The notes under the pieces were generated by a model that saw only the letters and a list, made by a program, of their open reading frames with translations, had not been told where the DNA came from and searched no databases. The position numbers were made by a program, and so were the translations under genes. Below are positions 55,801 to 64,000 of a stretch of 64,000 bases of DNA, piece after piece (position 1 is the stretch's first letter; every line of letters starts with the position of its first letter). The stretch is from Lasiodiplodia sp. COLG20 (lineage: Eukaryota > Ascomycota > Dothideomycetes > Botryosphaeriales > Botryosphaeriaceae), in contig VNWV01000003.1 of assembly GCA_009801085.1 (NCBI GenBank), positions 3,348,001 to 3,412,000 of the forward strand, in the 5' to 3' direction.

Positions 55801-57180
55801 AAGTATGTGAGTTTCTGAAGCAAGTTCTTCCAGATCGCGTGCGTAGCGCTTCAGAAGACGATCCAGATGGGCTTCTATACCAGCTGTTTTATGCGCTACC
55901 TGAGCGTATGGCATCCACTCGCGCACTCCAGCCATTACGATCAGGTTGTTGCCGAAAAACTCAATGAAATCTCGCAAGAAGATGGCAGGGAGGCTTACAG
56001 AACTACCTCTTGACTTGATGAAGCAGACAGATGCTGTGTCCGTACCTCGTCCGCTATGGTACCCCAAGTCCGAATGGGCTTGGCCTGCGTTAGGAAGTTG
56101 AATTTCCTGGCTATCAATGCCATATCTAAAGGCTGCTGCTGGTGGAATAGCTGACTGCGGAAGAATATGAGGCTGTTGCACCTCTGATGAGATTGTGTCA
56201 ACCTCATCAGCTTCGGCAATTGTACTTGAACAGCGTAAACTTTGTCTTTGTGCCTGGTCATAGATCATGACTTCTCCGACGTCTTCCAAGACGGCCTTTG
56301 TCTTTGGAATTGGTGCCTCCCATGACACAAGCGTAGAGCTCCGATCTGTTTCCGAGCCTTGGTACCATCGTGGTTGGGACTTCTCAGGGCTCGCAGGTCG
56401 ACGGCGCGAAATTCCCGGGGTCGGATTCGGTCGAAGCTGCAAAACAGCCAAGAAGTTCTGTTGTAGCTGGAAGGACCATTCCCTATCAACATCACCGAAT
56501 TCCAAAGTTTTGACATTGTGCTCAACTGTGTACACCTTTGCGTAGTTGATACGGCTGAGTGGATCCATTCGAGTTTCAGAAGGGTCGCTCGCGATGATAC
56601 GGATAGCTGGAAGCATCTCCCTATACGGATCTTCCCATTCAGGAATCTGGGGAGGGAATGATCCCGCATAGACTGCTGAGTGCTCCGTCCTGACCACGCC
56701 GTGTTTGGCAACGCCCTGTCGGTTGTAAGTCTGGATTGGCCTAGTGAAGTCAGCGAATCAACTATAAAGTCGGGTGTGCCTCGTGTGCTTACAGGCATGT
56801 ACAAGAGCCATGTCCTTCTCGAATCACAATAAACCATCGTATCCTATCATAGAACGAAGTTCCATAGCTGCCCGTAACCGTGGCACCAGCTACCGGATTA
56901 GCCCCGGCGGGCTCTGGCCACAAAACTTTGAACACCTTCCCAACCTTATAAAAGTTTTGACCGGGATGATTTATTTTGTAATCTGTGCACTATGAGTCTC
57001 AATACTGGTTCTTTTCAAAGTGCGCAACTTACGCGGGCCGACACTTTCAGTTGAAGCAGACTTCTCGTTGCTTTGGTCTAGTTCAACAGGGTTACGATAA
57101 ACCCAGGAGTACTGGTTAGGGTCCCAATAGCACCAATTTTGTCGAGAAGCATCCCATTGCCATTGGTGGTATTCTGACAT
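52852..57180 (-). pseudogene. DUF6590-like large gene split by one in-frame TGA
   Basis: Four exons can be joined: 57180-57033, 56982-56793, 56740-55787 and 55726-52852, introns 50, 52 and 60 bp, all GT-AG, totalling 1389 codons in one frame. The start resembles DUF6590 proteins (WQWDASRQNWCYWDPNQYSW), followed by NFYKVGKVFKVLWPEP and FIVIREGHGSCTCLPI. The next block is EFFGNNLIVMAGVREWMPYA and HLDRLLKRYARDLEELASET. Codon 450 (55671-55669) is TGA between AKDLIR and YRLKIARYIRQNAL; the frame then stays open for about 938 codons (SLDERIILFVRP, YAYATTCAQYVQSTWP, CRRWLSLPKG). The simplest reading is one gene with a nonsense codon, plausibly CGA to TGA. Alternatives are two genes or stop-codon readthrough. 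Function unknown. Confidence 0.7.
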
Positions 57181-57963
57181 GCTGAAGTGCCTGGAGAAGT
57201 ATGATCAAGGATGGCGCGTAGTAAAGCAGTGGGCGCCGCGCAATCCGTGACTACTTATGCCTTTGGCTGTGATAAGAACTACCACTCGTTCTTCCAATAG
57301 CGACTGCTACATGAACTGAAATGGTTGATTGGTGGCCTCGCTCTTTTTTTTGGGGCAGTGCAAGGCGCGCTGACAGACAGTCATCCCCAGATGACTTTCC
57401 ACTAATTGGTCAGCCTGTTTCGTGAGTGCAAGGCTGAAGGATTCACCGGGATTTTCGAGTGTGAATATATGCCTTGTCCTATTGCAACCTACTGTGGGCA
57501 TTTGCTGGGCATGATCAGCTGCTTATGCCTAGCCTCTTAGCGCCGTTTCGGGGTTGGATACGAGCATGTCTTACAGTGATTACTATTCTCCTTGGAGTGT
57601 ATTTCAGAGCTCTCAGCACCGCCAAGTAGTAAGCCTGAACTGGAAATCTAGAAATGGTTCAGCATAGCTTGTTCCTCATAAAACGTAGCTTGTCGTGTAG
57701 ACCCTCAGAAGGAGCGGTTCATTAAGTTCAAACATCCGTTTCTGTTACGCATCTGACGACGTAAATGCCAGAATAAGAGAAACTTGACCATCCTCGCAAG
57801 GAGTGGACAAGGCTTGTGCAGTACTCTGATTGCTTAATTGTGTTTTCCATGTTGGCCAGAACACAAGATAGATGGCGTAGTGAAGGGGTTGATTGCAAGT
57901 AATGAGGGGAATTCAATTCGACAATCGCTCGGAAGCGGAGATAGCTGCTTACTCCACCTCAGA

Positions 57964-58065
57964 TACCCCGCGGGGTAAGTAACTCCATGAGCGGCTCCAG
58001 AGTGGCCATAGCTCCCTCGGGGCGACCTTCCCGCGGGAAGAATCTCCTCTTTCGGGAAGTTCCCG
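57964..58065. promoter_or_regulatory. Cluster of three GC-rich palindromes
   Basis: TACCCCGCGGGGTA (57964-57977) and CTTCCCGCGGGAAG (58027-58040) are perfect 14 bp palindromes. CGGGAAGTTCCCG (58053-58065) is a 13 bp one. CCGCGG/CGG inverted repeats are typical of Zn2Cys6 dimer sites, and the third also resembles alternating GAA/TTC heat-shock units. They lie 190-290 bp upstream of a TATAAA box. Confidence 0.5.
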
Positions 58066-58252
58066 GAAAGCTCACTCTCCTCCCCGCCAAGCGCTAATGC
58101 AAGGCACCGTACCCCGCGCTGCTCAATGCTCGTCATTTCGACTATTGCTCGGGCAAAGGTTGCTCTCTCAGCGGGGATCCTACCATGCCGATTCCGAAAT
58201 CAAACGCCGAGAAGCTGTGGGTAGCGAGCTACAAAACTGACGCAAGCTTGCA

Positions 58253-58258
58253 TATAAA
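58253..58258 (+). promoter_or_regulatory. TATAAA box of the Dabb-GFA gene
   Basis: TATAAA lies 300 bp upstream of the first in-frame ATG. A transcript starting just downstream would have a long pyrimidine-rich leader. Confidence 0.5.
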
Positions 58259-58557
58259 GCTTGCCGCTCTCGTGTCTTTTTTCTCACGATCAAAAAAGTT
58301 CTGCTACACCGTGGCGCCAAAACTACATTAATTTCAGTCTCCAGCATTCAAATATTCAGCCCTCGACTTCCCGCCGCCGGCGCTTCCTTCGCAGAGGGTT
58401 ACCCTGCCTTTGTAGGTCCTCGGACATCGCATCACCACCAGCCTCTCCGCCGCAGAATCGGACCAGAAAATCGTCGACTGTTCCAGCGCCGCAACCATCG
58501 CCTTCCCCTTCTCCTTCTCCTTCTCCGAAACCGTCTCCCAAGTCGTCTCCTCCCAAA

Positions 58558-59506
58558 ATGGCCGTCCCACCCAATGCCACGCAAACCATCACGCACATCG
58601 TGCTCTTCAAGTACAAGGCGACCATCACGTGGGCCGACTTCGAGTCGCACTTCGAGACGTTCCGGGCGCTGCAGCAGCAGTGCCTGCACCCGCTGACGGG
58701 GCGGCCGTACATGCTGTCGATGCGCATGGGCAAGAACCGGTCGTGGGAGCCGTTCAACAAGGGCATGACGCACGCCTTCGTGCTCGAGTTCGCGTCGCAG
58801 GACGACCTCGACTACTACCTCACAAAGGACCCCGTCCACCTCGCCTTCAGCCGCGCCGCCCACCCGCTCATCGAGGACAGCGTCGTCGTCGACATCCGCG
58901 ACGGCGTGCTCTTCGGCCCCGGCGCCAAGAGGCCCGCTGGCGTCACTTTCCCCGGAGAAGAGGGGCAGCGGTGGAAGGGCAGCTGCCATTGTGGTGGTTG
59001 TGAGTGGGAGGTCGCCATCAAGGGTGAGGGAGAGGAGTTGAAGCACGTGTTGTGTCATTGCGATACGTGCAAGAAGCTGGGAGGCGGCCCGTACTCGTGC
59101 AACTATATTGTGCCGAAGGACGACTTGAAGGTGACCAAGGGGAGCCCGAGCGTGTATACCTACAAGGGTGCAAGCGGTAAGTTTCCCCCTTTCCCTACCC
59201 AACCCCCTGAAAATGGGAGGTGGAACGTTTTTCGGGGAGTGCTGACAATTCTGGATGTTTGCAGGCAAGGACGTGAGATGCTTCTTCTGCCCGACCTGCA
59301 CTTCGCACATCTACCACCACCAGGACGCCATGCCAGAGAAGGTTATCGTGCGCACGCTGTTGCTCGAAGGCGGAAATGATCTTGAGGCCGGCGGCGAAAT
59401 CTTCCCTGAGGGTAAGCTGAAGTGGGTGCAGGATTTGAAGGAAAGCTTGGAGCCGGTTCCATCAAAAAAGGCTGCCAATGGAGTGAACGGAGTTAATGGT
59501 ATTTGA
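58558..59506 (+). CDS. Dabb domain fused to GFA-type zinc domain
   Basis: Two exons (58558-59176, 59265-59506) with an 88 bp GT-AG intron encode 286 residues. The ATG in AAAATGGCC is the first in its frame after the pyrimidine-rich leader. Residues 8 to about 120 form a stress-responsive A/B-barrel (Dabb) domain: ITHIVLFKYKATITWADFES, FEPFNKG-like WEPFNKGMTHAFVLEF, and DPVHLAFSRAAHPLIEDSVV. Residues 140-270 form a GFA/CENP-V-type zinc domain with CHCGGCEWEV, LCHCDTCKKLGG and CFFCPTCTSHIYHH. GFA-domain proteins bind zinc and include glutathione-formaldehyde-activating enzymes; the Dabb part is usually a small dimeric barrel. The linked pair suggests a stress- or adduct-handling enzyme. Actual reaction unknown. 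Confidence 0.88.
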
Positions 59507-60327
59507 AATAATTCTGCGTGGTAGGTTTCGGAGTTGAGCATAGAGAAAAGCTGGTTGATGGAGGTTGTTGTGTCGAGTTAATGTGCATTTGCTAGAGGCG
59601 TTGTAGACGAGTGGCAGTCAGTATTGTCTAGCCTGAATAGGGAGTTGCGCGGTATATCCAGGTTGATCATCCAGCGTTGCAAAATGGATGCCCGGATTTC
59701 AGCTTATGTTTCTCTTGTAACAAAACCAGTTTATTCGGTGATGATTGAGGTCCACCAGTGAGCATTTCTCTCTCTCTTTCCCCCTCTTTTTTTTTTTTTT
59801 TTTTGGAGAGCACAATTTGCTCACGGGTCTTTGGATGTGCACCACCAACACAGCCAAGAGAGTCATGCTGTTGGCTTTCTGAGCTTGGTGGGATCAGATT
59901 CTTAATTCCTGCGCCAAGCAGGTGCCACACCTTCTGAAGGCCATGTACCACACGAATCGCCAGCACTGCTTTCATCCCTGATCGAATTCAAAGTGGGTGT
60001 CAAATGATGCTAAAGTTTGTTTGCCTGTTCCACGAAAGGTGGGGTTATTAGATTGAGTACAACTCTCGTGGTCGAAATGCAGTAGTAACTCCTCTTATCC
60101 TCGAAAGTTGGGCAACCTCAAATTAGGTTACTTGCATGATATCAAACTGGGTTGAAGGTCAGCTTACATCGCCATCAAACAATGAGGGTTTTAGCGCTTA
60201 TCCGAATGGCGGGGTCAACCGTCCCCGCATTATTCTTAAATTCAACGGACTCGCCGGCTGTAACCCACAGTTCACACACGATAAAAACTTCCCCAAGTCA
60301 CTCACACACATCTAGAGCCTTCCCAAA
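59507..60327. other. Intergenic 0.8 kb with T-tract
   Basis: It contains a pyrimidine run ending in about 20 T (59764-59805), probably part of the 3' region of the Dabb-GFA gene, and the upstream region of the hydrolase. No gene was found. Confidence 0.5.
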
Positions 60328-61597
60328 ATGTACGACACGTACGACGAGGTGTACCAGTTGGGCATCAGAGAGTAAGTTCTGGTCTGAAGAGCAATAGCTT
60401 GTTCAAGCTGACGTTTCCGCTAGTCCCGAATTTTCCGAGGTAAGATTTGAGCTCCTGAATATATTAGCCAGTGTCACCCATTTTGTATTTTGTTTGTACT
60501 GCCCTTCAACATCTGCATTGAAATCTCTGGTCTATAACCTTATGTTCTGTTCGAAAACCTCAAATCGTTGCGCTGAAGAACCCATCGAGGTTATGACGTT
60601 TGATCTCAAGAATAACAGTATTCCATAGTACATCAAGAAAAATGGGCTTGAGCACATCACAAACATTTCACAACTCCCGGGCCTCGAGGCAGGGTCAGCC
60701 AACGACACAGGTCTCGACCAGGGCCACATCATCGACGTGCCCATGCGCGACGGCTACCTGAACCCGCTGCGAGTCCACAAGCCGGCCACGCCGCCGGCAA
60801 ACGGGAAGAGTCCTCTCGTCATCCTCGTTTACGGGGGAGGATTCAGGATCGGCGACAACACGCAGATGTCGCCATTCGCGCGCATCATCAACCAGCTGTA
60901 CGGCGCCACGGTGGTCAACCTCACCTACCGGCTCGTCCCCGAGCATCGCTGGCCGACAGCGCCGAACGACGTCTGGGACAACCTCAAGTGGATCGCAGCC
61001 AACAGCGAGAAGCTCGGCGTCGACCCGAGCGCCGGGTTCATCTTCGGCGGCGGCTCCGCGGGCGCCAACCTGGTCGTCGCCACGGCGCACAAGTGGGTCG
61101 AGCAGAAGCTGGAGCCTAAGCTGACGGGGCTGTACGTCAGCATGCCGGTGCTGTTCGTGGAGGAGAACGTGCCCGCGAAATACAAGGACCTGTGGTTCGC
61201 GTGGGAGCAGAATAAGGACGCCTTCGCCCTCAACACGGCGGGGGTCAAGGGCTTGATCCAGGAATACGCGCCCGACACGTCTTCGCCGGACTGGTGTCCT
61301 GTGAATGTGGAGAATCATGGCCTTGGCTTCCCGAGGACTTATCTGACCGCGTGCGGCCAGGATCCGTTGAGGGATGATGGCCTCGTGTATTGGCGGCTGC
61401 TGAGAGACCGCGGAGTCGAGACCAAGCTTGATGTAGCGCCGGGAGTGCCACACGCGCATGTCATGTTTCAAGGACTTGAGTCGGCTCAGAAGTCGATTTT
61501 TGCGAATGTTCACGCGTTTGGCTGGCTCCTGCGGGATGAGAAGACGCCGGCGGAAACTCTGAAGGCTCTGGGCGGAGGAGACTTGAGCCAACTCTGA
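60328..61597 (+). CDS. Alpha/beta hydrolase, HSL-like
   Basis: Three exons (60328-60371, 60424-60439, 60629-61597) encode 342 residues. The second exon is only 16 bp and adds the residues DPEFSE across its joins; both introns (52 and 189 bp) are GT-AG. The hydrolase motifs are the oxyanion loop YGGGFRIGD (HGGG-like), the nucleophile GGGSAGAN, the acid in GQDPLRDDG and the base His in VPHAHVMF. This is the hormone-sensitive-lipase/arylacetamide-deacetylase group (alpha/beta hydrolase 3), which cleaves small esters. There is no signal peptide, so it is probably cytosolic. The first oxyanion residue is Tyr rather than the usual His. Confidence 0.87.
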
Positions 61598-62112
61598 ACG
61601 GCGGAATGATGGAGAGATGAGGATTTCGTAGACTCCAGCAAACAATGAGTTTGTTCAACCTAGAAAGGACTTAGCCGTCTTGCTCAATCAAGGTGAATGT
61701 AACCCTTGGCGTCAGCAGTGTACCCCGCCTTTCTGGACGTGCCCCAGGTGCATATCAATTGAATTTTAAAAATGTTCAAAGTTACTCCACCGATGATCCG
61801 GTCTAAGGGCCCGAGGGAAGCGTCCAGACTTATCTTATCGGGCATTGTCCGCGTTGTGGATGACGTGATTCCGGGCGCATCTGAGGCCATGCTTGCGTTA
61901 TGCTCAACACCACGCGCCGTCTCCCACTTACGCACCGAAATTTGACTCGTTTTGATCGGCAAAACTGCCGTATGCCAGAGCAGCACGCAATAATGCGTCT
62001 CGAAGACGGCGCTAGCTCCACGCTCTGCGCGCACCGCCCTAAATTGGCGCCCTTGACGTCGTCTTAAGCAGGCAAGCCGGGCGAAGGTCCCGCGGCTTTT
62101 CCCCAAATACTA
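61598..62112. other. Intergenic 0.5 kb
   Basis: It lies between two same-strand genes. The minus-strand frame at 62106-61684 has no motif. No repeat was seen. Confidence 0.5.
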
Positions 62113-63740
62113 ATGTGCCAGTTCTCCACCTTGGAACATTTGGTCGAGCTTGCGCCTCCCAACCTTCTCCTCGTCTTCTGCGGACTGCTTGCCGCTCTGC
62201 CAATCTCTTTTCTGTTTCTGGGTCGTCGACGCTCCACCAAGATGATTGGCCAGGCCGAAGTGCGCGCCCGCAGCTGGGGTGCATACGCAAACCTCAAGCG
62301 CGACCTCACAATTGCCGATCTGAAGCCCAATGTCGCAAGCCATGATGCTGCTTCGAGGCCTGTTACGAGGGCGCCATTCCAGGGGCTGAAGGAGAGTGGC
62401 GGCATCGCCGTCAGCACTCCGCCATCTTCGTCATCGTCGGCGTACGAACAGGCGTCGCCGCGCCTAGATATCCCGACGACGCAGACCGTCCTCATGCTGT
62501 ACCAGCCGCGCACCCGCTACGCCCTTACGCCCAAGCATGAAACGCCCAGTCTGCACTTCGACGACGAGGTGCTGATCAAGGTGAAAGCGATTGGGCTGAA
62601 TCCGATCGACTGGAAGGCACCGTAAGTCGACCAATTCCATCACCACCCATTGTCTCCTCCACCACCACCATACTAACACAACCACCAAACAGGGACTTCG
62701 GCTTCGGCATCCCAACCCTCCCCTACATCAGCGGCCGCGACTACGTCGGCACCATCGTCCACGCGCACCCGTCCTCTCCCCACCAACCACGCTCCACCAC
62801 CTCTTCCTCCACAGCCTCCTCCTCCTCCGCCTCCACAACCTCCTCTTCCGACGACGACAACCAACAAGGCCCCCTCTACCTCGCCGTGTCCACCGACTAC
62901 CGCGACACGCGCAAAGCCGCCTTCCAAGAATACGCCATCGCGCACACCCACACCATCTGCCGCCTGCCACCCTCCCTGCCCGCCGCCTCGGGCGCCTCGC
63001 TCGGCGTAGCCTTCGTCGCCGCAGCGCTGACGCTCGGCATCTGCTTCGGGGTCGACTTCTCTCGAACTTCTCTTGGTCGCGGCCCCGACTTCCTCACCCT
63101 CCTCCAATCCATCCCAGCGTCCCGCATCCCCGCCGACGTCCTCGCCGAAGCGCACGGCAGCATCGCTGCGAACGAACGCGCGCGCGCGGGCGACTGGCTC
63201 GCGCTGTGGGGTGGGTCGAGCACGACGGCGCTGTGCGCGCTGCAGCTGGCGCGGTTGGCGGGGCTGCGCGTCGTGGCCGTCGGCGACGCGGCGAAGCACG
63301 GCGGGCGGCTGGGTGTGCGGAGCGACGTCGATCTCTGGGTCGACAGCCACGACCCGGAGCGCGCGGCGGAGGTGGTGCACGGGGTGACGGGGGGCGCGTG
63401 TAGGTTTGGGGTTGATTTTGTGGGGAGGGAGACGGCGGGGAGGTTGGCGGGGGTGCTTGGTGGAGGTAGCGAGGAGGCGCATTTGGTGGGGTTGGCGTCG
63501 AATCCGAAGGGGGTGAAGGACGGGGTTAGGGTGCATTCGGTGCCGATTAAGTTGTTTCATGAGGTGCCCGAGGTGGGAAGGGCGACTATGGAGTGGTTGG
63601 AGAGGTTGTTGGAGGAAGGGTTGCTGACGCCGCCTGAGGTCGTCGTGGAGAAGGGCGGGTTGGCGGGCGTGAATGCGGCGTTGGATCGGATGAGGAGGGG
63701 GGAGATTTCGGGACGCAGATTGGCTGTCGAGTTGGATTGA
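62113..63740 (+). CDS. Membrane-anchored MDR-family reductase
   Basis: Two exons (62113-62621, 62693-63740) with a 71 bp GT-AG intron encode 518 residues. Residues 16-36 (NLLLVFCGLLAALPISFLFL) form one membrane anchor followed by RRR, so the catalytic part probably faces the cytosol. From about 135 it follows the medium-chain dehydrogenase/quinone-reductase plan: DEVLIKVKAIGLNPIDWKAP, PYISGRDYVGTI, FQEYAIAHTHTICRLPPSL, the nucleotide-binding stretch LALWGGSSTTALCALQLARL, and VDLWVDSHDPE. Zinc ligands are not evident, so it is likely a zinc-independent NADPH-dependent enoyl or quinone reductase. A 30-residue Ser/Thr-rich insert after VGTIVHAHP is unusual within this domain. Confidence 0.85.
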
Positions 63741-63842
63741 AGGGTGGTGGAAAAAGTAAAATTGTTGTATGTATTTTGATAGAATGAAATGACTTTTGCG
63801 TAGATTGATGTAATGACTAGAACGGGAAAAGTAGAACAGTGA

Positions 63843-64000
63843 TCATGCGAAAAGTTCCTGCTGTCTCCTAAGATCATAAGCGACAGCCTTCGCCGGCCTC
63901 GCATGCACCCCGTTCACAGTCTCCGTTGGTGGCTCCTCTCGGTAGACGTCGTACTTGTACCTGCTCCCTTCGTGATCGTCCCTCAGCTTGGACTGGCCCT
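63843..64000 (-). CDS. C-terminal end of an unidentified protein
   Basis: Reading in from the right edge on the minus strand, 51 codons are open to a TGA at 63845-63843. The peptide is hydrophilic, with YKYDVYREEPPTETVNGVHA and AYDLRRQQELFA. It is convergent with the MDR reductase, about 100 bp from its stop. Too little is visible to name it; the frame choice rests on absence of stops and codon pattern. Confidence 0.5.
   Translation of the reverse strand, partial: GQSKLRDDHEGSRYKYDVYREEPPTETVNGVHARPAKAVAYDLRRQQELFA

Larger units (their letters stand above)
57181..58557. other. Intergenic and leader region with GC palindromes
   Basis: It contains three GC-rich palindromes at 57964-58065, a TATAAA at 58253-58258 and a CT/Pro-Ser-like repetitive leader (58480-58545) ahead of the Dabb-GFA start. 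The minus-strand frame at 58136-57834 translates the palindromes and has no motif. Confidence 0.6.

Overview
The window is nuclear DNA of a filamentous ascomycete (Pezizomycotina; a dothideomycete would fit, but this is a weak guess). The evidence is genes with many 45-130 bp GT-AG introns, branch-like CTNAC motifs, a Cdc42 GTPase, a siderophore-type MFS carrier, a BOR1-type anion transporter, a Zn2Cys6 regulator and secreted CAZy and amine-oxidase enzymes. I built about 25 gene models by joining exons by hand. Nearly all close in frame and are supported by family motifs running across the joins.

Region by region. (1) 0-11 kb: end of an amino-acid permease, a Ser/Thr kinase, a large coiled-coil protein of unknown function and cdc42. 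(2) 11-21 kb: a siderophore-type MFS transporter, a 2.7 kb gene-poor stretch, a divergent MTG1-type GTPase/BOR1-type pair, then a Zn2Cys6/AT-hook protein. (3) 21-32 kb: long GC-rich intergenic spacers around a small membrane protein, an F-box-like protein and a disordered conserved protein. (4) 32-50 kb, metabolic and accessory: secreted copper amine oxidase, a lone copia-type protease-like ORF, aldo-keto reductase, secreted GH5 glucanase, TRI12-like MFS transporter, RidA-family protein and two short-chain dehydrogenases. (5) 51-64 kb: a secreted But2-like protein, a long DUF6590-like gene interrupted by one in-frame TGA, a Dabb-GFA fusion, an HSL-type hydrolase, a membrane-anchored MDR reductase, and the end of an unidentified gene at the right edge.

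Threaded through the window are eight copies of one short palindromic element. The core is an ~87 bp near-perfect hairpin with arms reading GAAGCTATCnTCCGGACG. It is found alone once, flanked by TA, and otherwise lies within longer ~150-220 bp elements that begin CAG, end CTG and in the best copies are flanked by TA. These look like non-autonomous Tc1/mariner/pogo-type MITEs. One copy lies in an intron, one just upstream of a dehydrogenase start, and one 22 bp after a stop codon.

The points most worth checking are this nested MITE family, an apparent AT-AC intron in the GH5 gene, a GA-AG-looking last intron in cdc42, the single stop codon splitting the DUF6590-like gene, and the isolated protease-like gene. 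No secondary-metabolite backbone gene, CRISPR array, rRNA or convincing tRNA was seen.
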